Of a stretch of DNA of 14,799 nucleotides, positions 7,252 to 14,357 are shown in pieces. Position 1 is the stretch's first letter; each line of letters starts with the position of its first letter. The stretch covers positions 1 through 14,799 of the forward strand of contig SLDF01000265.1 in assembly GCA_007125435.1 (NCBI GenBank), read 5' to 3'. Made by a program: the position numbers and the translations under genes. Source of the stretch: Saprospiraceae bacterium. GTDB lineage: Bacteria > Bacteroidota > Bacteroidia > Chitinophagales > Saprospiraceae. Below the pieces are notes generated by a model. The model was not told where the DNA came from. It did not search any database and saw nothing but the letters and a program-made list of their open reading frames with translations.

Positions 7252-7475
7252 GCTTTGGGCATCACCTTCCTCCCCAAAGTTCAGCGAGTATCAATCCTCC
7301 AGAGTATTGTGGGTGCATTGTTCTATTGAGGATTGGGGAGGAAGGTCGCTACGCTACGGGGCTCGCTACTCGCTCGGCCTCGATTTCGCAAGCTACATCG
7401 AGTCTGGCTCCACTTCGCTGCGCCACCCACTCCGCATCGCTGATGCAATAACCTCCTATTTATGGAAGGTGAATG
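7252..7475. repeat. Structured GC-rich intergenic repeat element, copy A
   Basis: Starting with TTTGGGCATCACC, this element contains nested inverted repeats: ACCTTCCTCCCCAA (7264-7277) with TTGGGGAGGAAGGT (7333-7346), CAATCCTC (7292-7299) with GAGGATTG (7328-7335), and AGCGAGTA (7283-7290) with TACTCGCT (7367-7374). CATCACCTTCC (7260-7270) is also nearly complementary to GGAAGGTGAATG (7464-7475), so the ends resemble terminal inverted repeats. The part at 7346-7447 is unusually GC-rich and full of TCGCT words. Read on the minus strand, three blocks match the element at 11118-11472 in the same order. Open frames inside are compositional by-products. It may be a small non-autonomous mobile element or a structured intergenic repeat. 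Confidence 0.7.
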
Positions 7476-7598
7476 AATTGTCAATGTAAATACACATTTA
7501 CCAAATGCACATAGAGTTACATACTTCTTTAGCACCTCAATTGAGAAAATTCGATTTCATAAAGAGAGTTTAAGAGTCCTATTTATAAAAGTAAAGCT

Positions 7599-7606
7599 TA
7601 TATTTA
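7599..7606 (+). promoter_or_regulatory. Possible -7 element of the S9 peptidase gene
   Basis: TATATTTA differs from TAnnTTTG only at the last base and lies 18 bp before the ATG at 7625. No clear -33 TTG was seen. The A-rich leader ends in GGAAGG (7617-7622), only two bases from the ATG, which is too close for a normal Shine-Dalgarno. Confidence 0.25.
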
Positions 7607-7624
7607 GCGTAAAAAAGGAAGGAT

Positions 7625-9595
7625 ATGAAATACATGATATTGCTACTCATAGGGTTTATGACTAGTCATGCATCAGCATGGCAAGCAGACAAGGATACAA
7701 TTGAAGCCTGGACACCGTCTGCCATGGCTAGTCTGCCAGTTGTGACATCGACGGCTATTGCACCCGATGGCGTATATGTCGCCTATACCGTCAGAGAAAC
7801 TAAGATGGAAGGAGAAGACTCCAAATACCTGTCCCATCTATGGGTAGCAAAGTCTGATGGCTCTTTTGATCGTCAGTATACCCATAGGGATGAAAGTGTT
7901 TCCAGCCCGGCGTTTACACCTGATGGTAAGCACATCAGTTTTCTATCAAAAAAAGGAGAGCATCAGCAGGTCTTTATGATTCCTATTGATGGAGGAGAGG
8001 CTTTTACCGTAACAAATGCTAAAGGTAGTATTAGTAATTACAAATGGTCTCCTGATGGCTCTTCCATTGCTTACATAATGGTAGATCCGCCATCAGAAGA
8101 AGATAAAAAGAGAAAGAAAGAGAAGTCAGATGTCATTTTAGTTGATCAAGATTATAAGTATAATAGACTCTACAAACATGTTTTGGCAGCTGATTCTGCA
8201 ATGCTTTTATTTGGAGATGATATTCATGTCACATCTTTTGATTGGTCGCCGGACGGGAAGCAAATAGTTTTTGCTCATCAGCCTACACCAAGAGTTAATG
8301 ATCGGTACAAGATGGACTTAGCCTTGGTCTCGGCGGATAGTGGCGCTGTAGAGTCGCTAGTATCCAGAGAGGGTACAGATGCATCACCGGTCTTTTCGAA
8401 GGATGGCGAATCGGTTTTATTTTCTTCATCAGGGGGGCGTCACGAACCAATCGGGCTGCAAGACCTATATGAAGTGAAACTGGCAAATAGACAAATCAGA
8501 AAGCTTGCAGAAACCAATGATCGATCCGCCAATATCATTGGACTGGACTCAGAGGGTATGCTCTGCTTTTCAGAATACGAAGGCACAAATCTCAGACTGT
8601 ATAGATTGTCACAAGATGGAAATAGCTTTGAGAAACTTACGCCATCAGAGGGCATTCATTCCAGAGCTTCTTTCAGCTCAGAAAGTGAACACTTTGTCTA
8701 CGTGCATGAAACGCCCGATACACCAGGAGAAGTTTACGTCAATAAGGTTTCTAAAGACGATGTGCAAAAGGTTTCACAAGTGTTTGAAAGCTTTGTATTT
8801 CCGGAAATGGGACAGACAGAGTTGATATCATGGACCTCAAAAGATGGTACGATCATAGAGGGCTTGGTGACTTATCCTGTAGGATATACACAAGGAGAGA
8901 GCGTGCCTACCATATTAATGGTACACGGAGGACCCGCAGGTGTTTACAACCAATCCTGGACTGGAGCGGGCAGTATTTATGCTATTCAGTATTTTGCTGC
9001 TAACGGATATGCTTTACTTAGGCCTAATCCAAGAGGGAGTACCGGGTATGGTAAAGATTTTCGCTATGCCAACTTCCAGGACTGGGGTTATGGAGATTAT
9101 GAAGATTTGATGAGTGGAGTCGACAGATTAATTGAAACTGGAGTCGCAGACCCTAACAACCTCTTTGAAATGGGCTGGAGTTATGGAGGGTATATGACTT
9201 CATGGATAGTCACCCAAACAGATAGGTTTAATGCTGTCAGTATGGGTGCGGGATTGTCTAATCTTATTAGTATGACGGGTACGACAGATATACCAAATTA
9301 TTTGACCGGTCATATGGGTGGGCCATACTGGGGTGGTAATATGAAGACCTATGAAAAGCACTCAGCCATTTATTTTGTAGAAAATGTGAGCACACCTACA
9401 CAGATTATTCACGGTAAAGAAGACCTTAGGGTTCCCATTGGTCAGGCACAGGAGTTTTACTGGGCGCTAAATGAAAGAAATATACCAACTGAGATGATTG
9501 TTTACCCTCGTACACCACACGGCCCTAGAGAGCCAAAATTCCTGGCTGATGTTTCAGAGCGTATTTTCAAATGGTTTGAAAACTATAAGAAATAG
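7625..9595 (+). CDS. Secreted S9 family serine peptidase (prolyl oligopeptidase/DPP type)
   Basis: This 656-residue protein has a signal peptide (MKYMILLLIGFMTSHASA) and then WD40-like propeller repeats from about residue 40 to 390, marked by recurring SPDG or TPDG motifs (FTPDGKHISF, WSPDGSSIAY, WSPDGKQIVF). A C-terminal alpha/beta-hydrolase domain begins near residue 395. The catalytic triad is visible: Ser519 in GWSYGG, Asp600 in HGKEDLRVP and His632 in TPHGP. HGGPAG, about 80 residues before the serine, is the usual oxyanion-hole segment. In this family the propeller limits access to short peptides, and the enzyme releases dipeptides, acyl-amino acids or proline-containing fragments; which one applies here cannot be read from sequence. 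A lysine/glutamate-rich insert (about residues 158-170) is common in bacterial members. All key residues are present and the length is normal. It appears to be a single-gene unit. Confidence 0.93.
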   Translation: MKYMILLLIGFMTSHASAWQADKDTIEAWTPSAMASLPVVTSTAIAPDGVYVAYTVRETKMEGEDSKYLSHLWVAKSDGSFDRQYTHRDESVSSPAFTPDGKHISFLSKKGEHQQVFMIPIDGGEAFTVTNAKGSISNYKWSPDGSSIAYIMVDPPSEEDKKRKKEKSDVILVDQDYKYNRLYKHVLAADSAMLLFGDDIHVTSFDWSPDGKQIVFAHQPTPRVNDRYKMDLALVSADSGAVESLVSREGTDASPVFSKDGESVLFSSSGGRHEPIGLQDLYEVKLANRQIRKLAETNDRSANIIGLDSEGMLCFSEYEGTNLRLYRLSQDGNSFEKLTPSEGIHSRASFSSESEHFVYVHETPDTPGEVYVNKVSKDDVQKVSQVFESFVFPEMGQTELISWTSKDGTIIEGLVTYPVGYTQGESVPTILMVHGGPAGVYNQSWTGAGSIYAIQYFAANGYALLRPNPRGSTGYGKDFRYANFQDWGYGDYEDLMSGVDRLIETGVADPNNLFEMGWSYGGYMTSWIVTQTDRFNAVSMGAGLSNLISMTGTTDIPNYLTGHMGGPYWGGNMKTYEKHSAIYFVENVSTPTQIIHGKEDLRVPIGQAQEFYWALNERNIPTEMIVYPRTPHGPREPKFLADVSERIFKWFENYKK

Positions 9596-9623
9596 CTGTC
9601 CCGGCATTTATCAACGATAAAAA

Positions 9624-9651
9624 AAGCCCAATGTTGTCAAACATTGGGCTT
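9624..9651 (-). terminator. Terminator between convergent S9 and LTxxQ genes
   Basis: AAGCCCAATGTT (9624-9635), loop GTCA and AACATTGGGCTT (9640-9651) form a perfect 12-bp stem. An A run at 9619-9625 gives a T run on the minus strand, so it best ends the minus-strand gene at 9657-10094. It lies 28 bp after the S9 stop and could also stop plus-strand transcripts, although no T run follows on that side. Confidence 0.85.
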
Positions 9652-9656
9652 ATAGA

Positions 9657-10094
9657 TTAATGGCGATGCTGTCTAGATTTTGGTTGACCTGACCCCCGAG
9701 GTCTGCGCTCCTTCCTTTTTTCTCTAACTCTCTCCCTCCTTTCTGACATTCGATCTTGTCTATCGCTTTTCATGGAAAGGTATTCTTCGTACTGTTCATC
9801 ATTTAAGATACTTTTGATTTCACCTTCCCTCCACTCATTCAGTTCTCTAGCCTTTTGAGCTCTATCTTTTCTAGATTGAGTTCTCTCTTGCTTGAGTTTT
9901 TGTCTATACTCTTCATTGATGGCGTCAAATTTTTGAGCTTGATCATCTGTAAGTTGCAGACGTTCATTCCTCTCATTTTTCATTTCTTCCCTTTGTGTCT
10001 CCATAGCCGACCTGTCCATTTGCCTGTCCATTGGTCTTTGTGCTTGAAGCTGTATCCCTGAAAAGATGATAAATACTAATAATAAAGCTTTCAT
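9657..10094 (-). CDS. Spy/CpxP-like LTxxQ-motif periplasmic protein
   Basis: This 145-residue protein has a signal peptide (MKALLLVFIIFSGIQLQAQ) and a highly charged, almost entirely helical mature part. It carries two LTxxQ-type signatures, LQLTDDQAQKFDAI (46-59) and ILNDEQYEEYLSM (96-108), each starting a helix, in the arrangement of Spy/CpxP-type periplasmic chaperones and regulators. A long Arg/Glu-rich helix separates them. The tail (about 110-145) is strongly basic with RERVREKRKERR and a His/Arg end, longer and more basic than classic Spy. By analogy it may bind unfolded proteins or metal, but that is an inference from a weak family signature. A perfect terminator follows immediately. 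No sensor-kinase genes lie nearby, unlike cpxP in enterobacteria. Confidence 0.65.
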   Translation of the reverse strand: MKALLLVFIIFSGIQLQAQRPMDRQMDRSAMETQREEMKNERNERLQLTDDQAQKFDAINEEYRQKLKQERTQSRKDRAQKARELNEWREGEIKSILNDEQYEEYLSMKSDRQDRMSERRERVREKRKERRPRGSGQPKSRQHRH

Positions 10095-10488
10095 GTCAAT
10101 TGTATTTTGGTTCTATTTGATGACGTTTGAAAATAACAATGTTATAACGCAAGCCTGTTAAAGAAATTATAAAGCATCATAATTTCTTCTTTACAAGAAC
10201 CCGTGTATCGAGATATTACATCAATAGGTATCACAATGTTGATCATGTAACTATTATTTTATAAAAAGATGCTTCGACCAGGAGGTTATTTTGGTAAGAT
10301 ATCACCTTGGTGTCTCAGTTGATGTTTATCTCTACTTTAAAGTTTCTATCGCTTTACGATATGATATTGTAATAGGAAGTGATTTTACAGCTTTTTGTTA
10401 AAGAAGAGAAGTTTTATGTCCTTCTCTATTTTTCATTTCTCTCCGGACAAGCTTCATTAATTTAGAATAGTAGTTAAGGATAAATAAA
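10095..10488. other. Non-coding gap upstream of the LTxxQ gene
   Basis: About 390 bp with no credible gene. It contains a perfect 10-bp inverted repeat, AAGAAATTAT (10161-10170) and ATAATTTCTT (10179-10188), with an 8-nt loop. This is about 70 bp upstream of the LTxxQ start codon and could be a regulatory structure. No TAnnTTTG element was found for that gene. The rest is featureless AT-rich sequence. Confidence 0.4.
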
Positions 10489-10532
10489 AACCCGGAACAT
10501 GCAATTGACTTTCCTTTTGCATGAACCGGGTT
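10489..10532 (-). terminator. Terminator of the first ssb gene
   Basis: AACCCGG (10489-10495) pairs with CCGGGTT (10526-10532), and CATGCAA (10498-10504) pairs with TTGCATG (10517-10523), with a two-base A/A internal loop between the helices. The A-rich plus-strand flank at 10482-10490 becomes a T-rich tail on the minus strand. It lies about 31 bp after the ssb stop. Confidence 0.8.
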
Positions 10533-10563
10533 ATTTAAATGCTATGATCTTATTGGTTTGCCT

Positions 10564-10920
10564 CTATGCAGTGGCACCTTGATTGGCTGGGCGCCCCATA
10601 AGAAGGGTTTCATTTACAACTATCTCTGTAATGTACTTACGAGAACCGCTACTGTCTTCATAGCTGCGGTGAATGAGTTTGCCTTCTATCGCGATCTCTC
10701 TCCCTTTTTGGACATACTTTTCAAGAAATGCTGCCTGAGCGCCCCATGCTACTATATTATGCCACTGGGTATTCTCTACGCGTTTACCGTCTTTGTCTTT
10801 ATAAGCTTCTGTAGTCGCAAGAGAAAATCTTACTTTCTTTTTACCGTTTTCAAAGTTGTACACTTCTGGATCTGTACCTAATCTACCAACTAGTCTTACG
10901 GAGTTTCTCAAATTGTTCAT
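10564..10920 (-). CDS. ssb: Short single-stranded DNA-binding protein, paralogue 1
   Basis: This 118-residue single-stranded DNA-binding protein is essentially one OB fold. Family hallmarks are NSVRLVGRLGTDPEV at 6-20, TQWHNIVAWG at 51-60 (base-stacking Trp53 and Trp59), YVQKGREIAIEGKL at 69-82 and YITEIVVNE at 96-104. It stops just after the fold, with no glycine-rich linker and no acidic DDDIPF-type tip, the part of long SSBs that recruits repair and replication proteins. It therefore resembles the short class, such as B. subtilis SsbB. It is colinear with the ssb at 14358-14714 without gaps and identical at about 65 of 118 positions by hand count. It is followed by its own terminator and preceded by a leader like that of the other copy. 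Confidence 0.92.
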   Translation of the reverse strand: MNNLRNSVRLVGRLGTDPEVYNFENGKKKVRFSLATTEAYKDKDGKRVENTQWHNIVAWGAQAAFLEKYVQKGREIAIEGKLIHRSYEDSSGSRKYITEIVVNETLLMGRPANQGATA

Positions 10921-11018
10921 AATACTTCAAATTTAAAATGTCAAGAAATAATAATTATGATTCGCCATTGATCACTTTTCACGTCATGTTATTTTGACCA
11001 ACTGACAACGCAAAGATG
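10921..11018 (-). promoter_or_regulatory. Leader and promoter of ssb paralogue 1
   Basis: Reading outward from the start codon, the plus strand shows AATACTTCAAA, TGTCAAGAAATAAT and then CTGACAACGCAAAGATG. On the minus strand the last bases (11011-11018) read CATCTTTG, one base off the -7 consensus TAnnTTTG. The inferred leader is about 85 nt. The same three blocks occur in the same order before the other ssb gene. Confidence 0.55.
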
Positions 11019-11117
11019 AAGCAAGTGCTCATGAACATTCGGTTTCTAAGTATTTAAGACTCGTTTATAGTCGTTTTTAAACATTTAAAAATGATTAATA
11101 AAGATAAAGGTCCTGTT

Positions 11118-11472
11118 GGAGTGTATTTCAAAATATCGTTTTTTCTGGTCATGCATCAGCGCTGCGCAACAGTGGCGACCCTAAGGGAGCCAGACCGGAT
11201 GGAACGCATGTGGAAGCCGGGCCGACCGTTCAGGGAGCTCTGTAAAGAGTCTGAAAATAGTCGTCGTATGATCTAAGTCACAGATATTTTGAGTAAGATC
11301 GAAGAATAAAAAATACGCGCATAGCCTAAGCTATGTAAGTATTTATTTTCGAAGAGATTGCTCAAAAGAGCAAGACTTGGGGTCATTAAGATGGCTGTTT
11401 TCAGACTCTCAATAGCGACCCGACGACGACAGGAGGAGGGTGATGCCCAAAGCTACAAACTGAAATGCACCC
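11118..11472. repeat. Structured intergenic repeat element, copy B
   Basis: The outer ends are near-complementary: GGAGTGTATTTCA (11118-11130) and TGAAATGCACCC (11461-11472). Three blocks match the repeat at 7252-7475 (minus strand there): TGCATCAGCGCTGCG (11152-11166; 14 of 15), GGAGCCAGACCGGATG (11186-11201; 14 of 16) and GGAGG.GGGTGATGCCCAAAGC (ending 11453; 21 of 22). The first two blocks are 34 bp apart here and 36 bp apart there. Between the second and third blocks lies the centred hairpin at 11246-11409. The 61-codon open frame at 11091-11276 is not considered a gene. Confidence 0.7.
11246..11409 (+). other. Long imperfect hairpin, 164 nt, with exactly centred arms
   Basis: AGAGTCTGAAAA (11246-11257) is perfectly complementary to TTTTCAGACTCT (11398-11409). 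At the centre CATAGC (11320-11325), loop CTAA and GCTATG (11330-11335) also pair perfectly. Both share the same midpoint, so the arms are each 80 nt. Between them are recognisable partial pairings, including TTTTGAG with CTCAAAA and AATAAAAAATAC with GTATTTATT. In the block next to the outer stem, three substitutions all leave G-U pairs in plus-strand RNA. It may be a structured RNA or simply a palindromic part of the repeat. Confidence 0.55.
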
Positions 11473-11617
11473 GTCCGATTGCGAATCCATTCATTTGTAG
11501 ATAAACATTAAGTATAAAATAATGAAAGAGTGCATTTATTTTATTGACTGCCGCCGATTTATGGCCCCATTCAACCCCATCAGTCAATTGTATCTGCCTC
11601 GGTAATGGAAATGAAAA
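11473..11617. other. Gap between repeat copy B and the sigma-operon terminator
   Basis: No gene is seen. ATTGACTG (11543-11550) and CAGTCAAT (11581-11588) form an 8-bp inverted repeat spaced 30 bases apart, of unknown meaning. Confidence 0.35.
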
Positions 11618-11642
11618 AAAGCACTGTTTTTCACAGTGCTTT
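11618..11642 (-). terminator. Terminator of the sigma/anti-sigma/barrel operon
   Basis: AAAGCACTGT (11618-11627) and ACAGTGCTTT (11633-11642) form a perfect 10-bp stem with a 5-nt loop. The flanking A run (11614-11620) supplies a T run on the minus strand. It lies about 45 bp after the stop of the last gene of the operon. Confidence 0.85.
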
Positions 11643-11686
11643 CACGAGAGTATTTGATCTTATTTTCTTGTCCTTTGACTAGACTC

Positions 11687-12778
11687 TTAAATGAAATTAA
11701 ACCTAAATCCTACAGAGAATGCATTAAAAGCATTTGTAGCTAGACCGTCGGGGAGGTTTATCCTATCCCAAACCGGGGAGATATCGTATCTGGCATACAA
11801 GGACAACTGCTTGTAGCCGAAGGCAGCTGAAACACCATAATTGAAGTTGCTGATACCATAAAAACCACTTCTCGCTCTTCTATCTTCTACGATGATTTCA
11901 TTACCTTGGACAAATTCAATATTTTGTTTAGCTCTGAAAAGGACACCAGCAAAACCATTGGCTTCTACATGCCAGCCTTTTCTTTTAGGGGCGTATTTGA
12001 GCCCCATTGTACCTGTTACAAGTGATGTACGTAACTTGTTATCTCTGATGTCAAGGTTTCTATCCACAAAGGCTGGTATGCCATCGTCATCTGTTTGTAA
12101 GAAAAAGTTACCTCCGCCAATATCAGCTTTATTATAAAGGAGAGAAACACCATAGTTCAGATGTATAGGGCTTCTGGCACCTCCAATTCTTGTATTTACC
12201 AAAAAACCTACTTCTGTAAAACCTCCACTCCAAAAGTTAATTGCCGGTTGAGCAGATGCATCGGAGCTAAGCATGGTATGCCAGCCAACAGCTAAGATCA
12301 AATTAGCTCTCGTTCTCTTGGGCGACTTTTTCTTATCTCTCACTTTAATTCTTATACGAGTTTCATCATCATCTTCACCTGGTATGGTATCCAGATACAT
12401 AGATAAGCTTTCATCGACTTCCTTTCTGATGGCGTTTCCTAGCTTTTCTGCTTCGCTTTCTATTTCTTTGGAGTAAGCTCTTGCAATAGCATCTATCTCT
12501 TCGCCCATTTCTTCTAAAGTGATCTCTCCATCTTTCTGTCTTTGTCTGACTTCATCTATCTCAGCCTTCATTTGTTGGGCTTTTTCTTTGATGAGTTTTT
12601 GCGTATTTTTTCTGAGTGTCTTGGCTTCTTCATCTGAAAGTTCGTCACTTTCTTCTATGGTGATCTCTATACTTTTTTCTTCGCTTTTGCCATTTTCTTC
12701 TTGGGCTGAAAGGATCTCAGGTGTGAAGTTAGCTGAGAAAATAAAAAGCCCCAGGATAATTATTTTTATTGATTTCAT
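11687..12778 (-). CDS. Envelope protein with coiled coil and C-terminal beta-barrel
   Basis: The family is not identified. The 363-residue protein has a signal peptide (residues 1-25 or so, ending ILSAQ), an acidic linker, and then a helical charged segment at about 45-125 (DEEAKTLRKNTQKLIKEKAQ and following) likely to form a coiled coil. A short acidic/basic hinge (GEDDDETRIRIKVRDKKKS, 134-152) leads to a region from about 160 to the end that reads as outer-membrane strands (LILAVGWHTML, LNYGVSLLYNK, KLRTSLVTGTMGLKYAPK, FGYKQLSLYARYD, AFSVGFRFNFI). The penultimate Phe is typical of barrel proteins. It is the last gene of a three-gene unit with sigma and anti-sigma genes, 19 bp after the latter, so it is plausibly the module's target or sensor. 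A barrel with a periplasmic coiled coil could touch the anti-sigma factor; that is an inference. Confidence 0.7.
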   Translation of the reverse strand: MKSIKIIILGLFIFSANFTPEILSAQEENGKSEEKSIEITIEESDELSDEEAKTLRKNTQKLIKEKAQQMKAEIDEVRQRQKDGEITLEEMGEEIDAIARAYSKEIESEAEKLGNAIRKEVDESLSMYLDTIPGEDDDETRIRIKVRDKKKSPKRTRANLILAVGWHTMLSSDASAQPAINFWSGGFTEVGFLVNTRIGGARSPIHLNYGVSLLYNKADIGGGNFFLQTDDDGIPAFVDRNLDIRDNKLRTSLVTGTMGLKYAPKRKGWHVEANGFAGVLFRAKQNIEFVQGNEIIVEDRRARSGFYGISNFNYGVSAAFGYKQLSLYARYDISPVWDRINLPDGLATNAFNAFSVGFRFNFI

Positions 12779-12797
12779 GGTTAATTGTTATGTGTTG

Positions 12798-13589
12798 TTA
12801 ATAAATTATTTCTATTTCATTGATTTTTGATAATCTCTTCAATCCAGATGCATCGGCCAGTTGATTAAGTTGCCCTTCAGCATAAACAACAAGCTTGTCT
12901 CTAAGATTGGTCGGAAGCTTCAGACCGTCTTTCGTAGATTTTTCACCAAAATTCTGATCAGCAAACCTGATAAGTTCGTCCGGGTCGATCTGAACCCTAA
13001 AGAGAGGAGTCTCATCTGTCGACACATCGGCTACAGCGCGTTCTATAGATACCTCTAAAACGTCTAAGTTTTTATTATCAAGTGGCTGAATGGGCAATGA
13101 CTTTAACATCTGTATACTGTCAAGTTCATTTAATTTAGAGTCCAAAGCTACACTGTTATTGTTGTATGGATTGTCCAACGTCATTTCCTTGACCTTAGCC
13201 TCAGGGTTTGACTTGGTTATATTTTCTTGTTGTGATTCTTCTGAAGCGAAAGTTGGAGGTTCCATTTCTGAGATATCACCGGATTCTTGGTCAATTACAA
13301 AGGGCAGCATCTTCTGCTCATCATCACCGAACTGCCCTTCTTGATCTGCTGTAGCAATAAACGAACCGTTGTGATTATTAAGCTGATCCTGCAGCCTTGT
13401 GTATGCAACAGAAAACATACCAATAATAAATAAGGCAGCTATAGCGATCTTTGACCACAAGGGTAAAACCCATGCCTTCTTTTCTTTGCCGATCACGCCA
13501 GCATCTTCGATACTTGCCCACACTTTATCAGAAGGCGTGACTTCAAGATTTTGGAGAGGTTTCTTAAAATATTTATCTATATTATTCAT
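12798..13589 (-). CDS. Putative one-TM anti-sigma factor or membrane regulator
   Basis: In this 263-residue protein the cytosolic N-terminus (1-43) contains FKKPLQNLEVTPSDKVWASIED, a pattern seen at the start of many Bacteroidota membrane proteins encoded beside ECF sigma genes. One membrane span covers about 44-64 (WSKIAIAALFIIGMFSVAY). The remaining 200 residues would be periplasmic: an acidic, low-complexity stretch (about 75-165) and a more ordered C-terminal part (about 175-263) ending LSKINEIEIIY. The start codon lies inside the last codons of the sigma gene (8 bp overlap), which suggests translational coupling, as is common for sigma/anti-sigma pairs. No zinc-binding HxxxCxxC motif of classic ZAS anti-sigma domains is visible. 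The role rests mainly on context; sequence alone only shows a membrane protein. Confidence 0.6.
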   Translation of the reverse strand: MNNIDKYFKKPLQNLEVTPSDKVWASIEDAGVIGKEKKAWVLPLWSKIAIAALFIIGMFSVAYTRLQDQLNNHNGSFIATADQEGQFGDDEQKMLPFVIDQESGDISEMEPPTFASEESQQENITKSNPEAKVKEMTLDNPYNNNSVALDSKLNELDSIQMLKSLPIQPLDNKNLDVLEVSIERAVADVSTDETPLFRVQIDPDELIRFADQNFGEKSTKDGLKLPTNLRDKLVVYAEGQLNQLADASGLKRLSKINEIEIIY

Positions 13590-14169
13590 GATTCGTATTA
13601 CTTAATGTTCTAAATGACTCCTCCAGATCTTCTACACCTTTTTGAAGTATTTTTCTTGCTCTCATCAATTGCGTCTTAGATGTACTTACTGAGATTTGTA
13701 GCATTTCAGCAATTTCGTGATGCTTGTAACCTTCAATAGCATAAAGATTGAAAATCGTCTTATACCCATCCGGCAATGCATCTATCATCAATAACAACTC
13801 TTCGGTATCCAATTCTAATTCTGGCTCAAAACTGGCAGGTGTATCAAAGTCTTCTAAAGTATCAGTATACATGATCGACTGTTTTTTTGATCTTATATAC
13901 ATCAGGCACTCTCTGACCATGATTTGACGTATCCATCCCTCAAACGACCCTTTAAACTCAAATCTGTCTATGTGTTTAAAAACTTTGATAAAACCATTTG
14001 ACAGTGCCTCTTCTGCCTCTTCTGTATTGCCCATATACCGTCTGCATACACCTAACATGATGCCGGCATACTTTTCATAGAGACGTCTCTGTGCTGATGG
14101 GTTGTGATCAACGCATTGACGTATCATCTTTTTTTCATCGCTTTCTTTATGTATCGTAAATAGTCTCAA
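13582..14169 (-). CDS. ECF-type RNA polymerase sigma factor
   Basis: This 195-residue sigma-70 family member has only regions 2 and 4. Region 2 spans about residues 24-95: AQRRLYEKYAGIMLGVCRRY, then EAEEALSNGFIKVFKHIDRF and GWIRQIMVRECLMYIRSKK. Region 4 (about 130-180) has DALPDGYKTIFNLYAIEGYKH followed by a helix-turn-helix, EIAEMLQISVSTSKTQLMRARKIL. An acidic linker (105-125) joins them. The usual DVLQ-type sequence in region 2 is EALS here, within normal variation. The frame can start at a TTG (14167-14169, giving MRLFTIHKES...) or at the ATG encoding residue 15 (14125-14127). The TTG start is tentatively kept because the added residues complete the first helix. A stop codon two codons upstream of the TTG rules out anything longer. 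It heads the three-gene operon and probably transcribes its own unit and envelope genes, which is inferred. Confidence 0.88.
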   Translation of the reverse strand: MRLFTIHKESDEKKMIRQCVDHNPSAQRRLYEKYAGIMLGVCRRYMGNTEEAEEALSNGFIKVFKHIDRFEFKGSFEGWIRQIMVRECLMYIRSKKQSIMYTDTLEDFDTPASFEPELELDTEELLLMIDALPDGYKTIFNLYAIEGYKHHEIAEMLQISVSTSKTQLMRARKILQKGVEDLEESFRTLSNTNHE

Positions 14170-14232
14170 TGGTTACGCTTTTCATTGATATAGATGCAAT
14201 ATATACAATTAGGGTTGCATTTGGCATAAAAA

Positions 14233-14264
14233 AAACAGACATAACTCAGATGTTATGCCTGTTT
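14233..14264 (-). terminator. Terminator of the second ssb gene
   Basis: AAACAGACATAAC (14233-14245) and GTTATGCCTGTTT (14252-14264) form a 13-position stem with one mismatch and a 6-nt loop. The A run at 14228-14235 provides a T run on the minus strand. It separates the ssb unit from the sigma operon, which starts about 65 bp further on and so must have its own promoter in that gap; no consensus -7 is obvious there. Confidence 0.75.
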
Positions 14265-14357
14265 CATGGGGTAAATTAAAAAGAGTTTTCGTCTTTTACT
14301 TACTACTAATCTATTATGAATAACAGATTTGAAAAGTATGGCCTTTATTTAATACGA

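Noticed and set aside
7239..7535. Open frames on both strands over the GC-rich repeat
   Set aside because: Several frames overlap in the same repeat element; they reflect its composition and inverted repeats.
11091..11276. 61-codon plus-strand frame in repeat copy B
   Set aside because: It runs across two conserved blocks of the repeat that are also found at 7252-7475 on the other strand in a different frame context.
12519..12830. 103-codon plus-strand frame with Ser/Phe-rich translation
   Set aside because: It is the antisense of the Glu/Lys-rich coiled-coil segment, which produces Ser/Phe/Leu-rich shadows.
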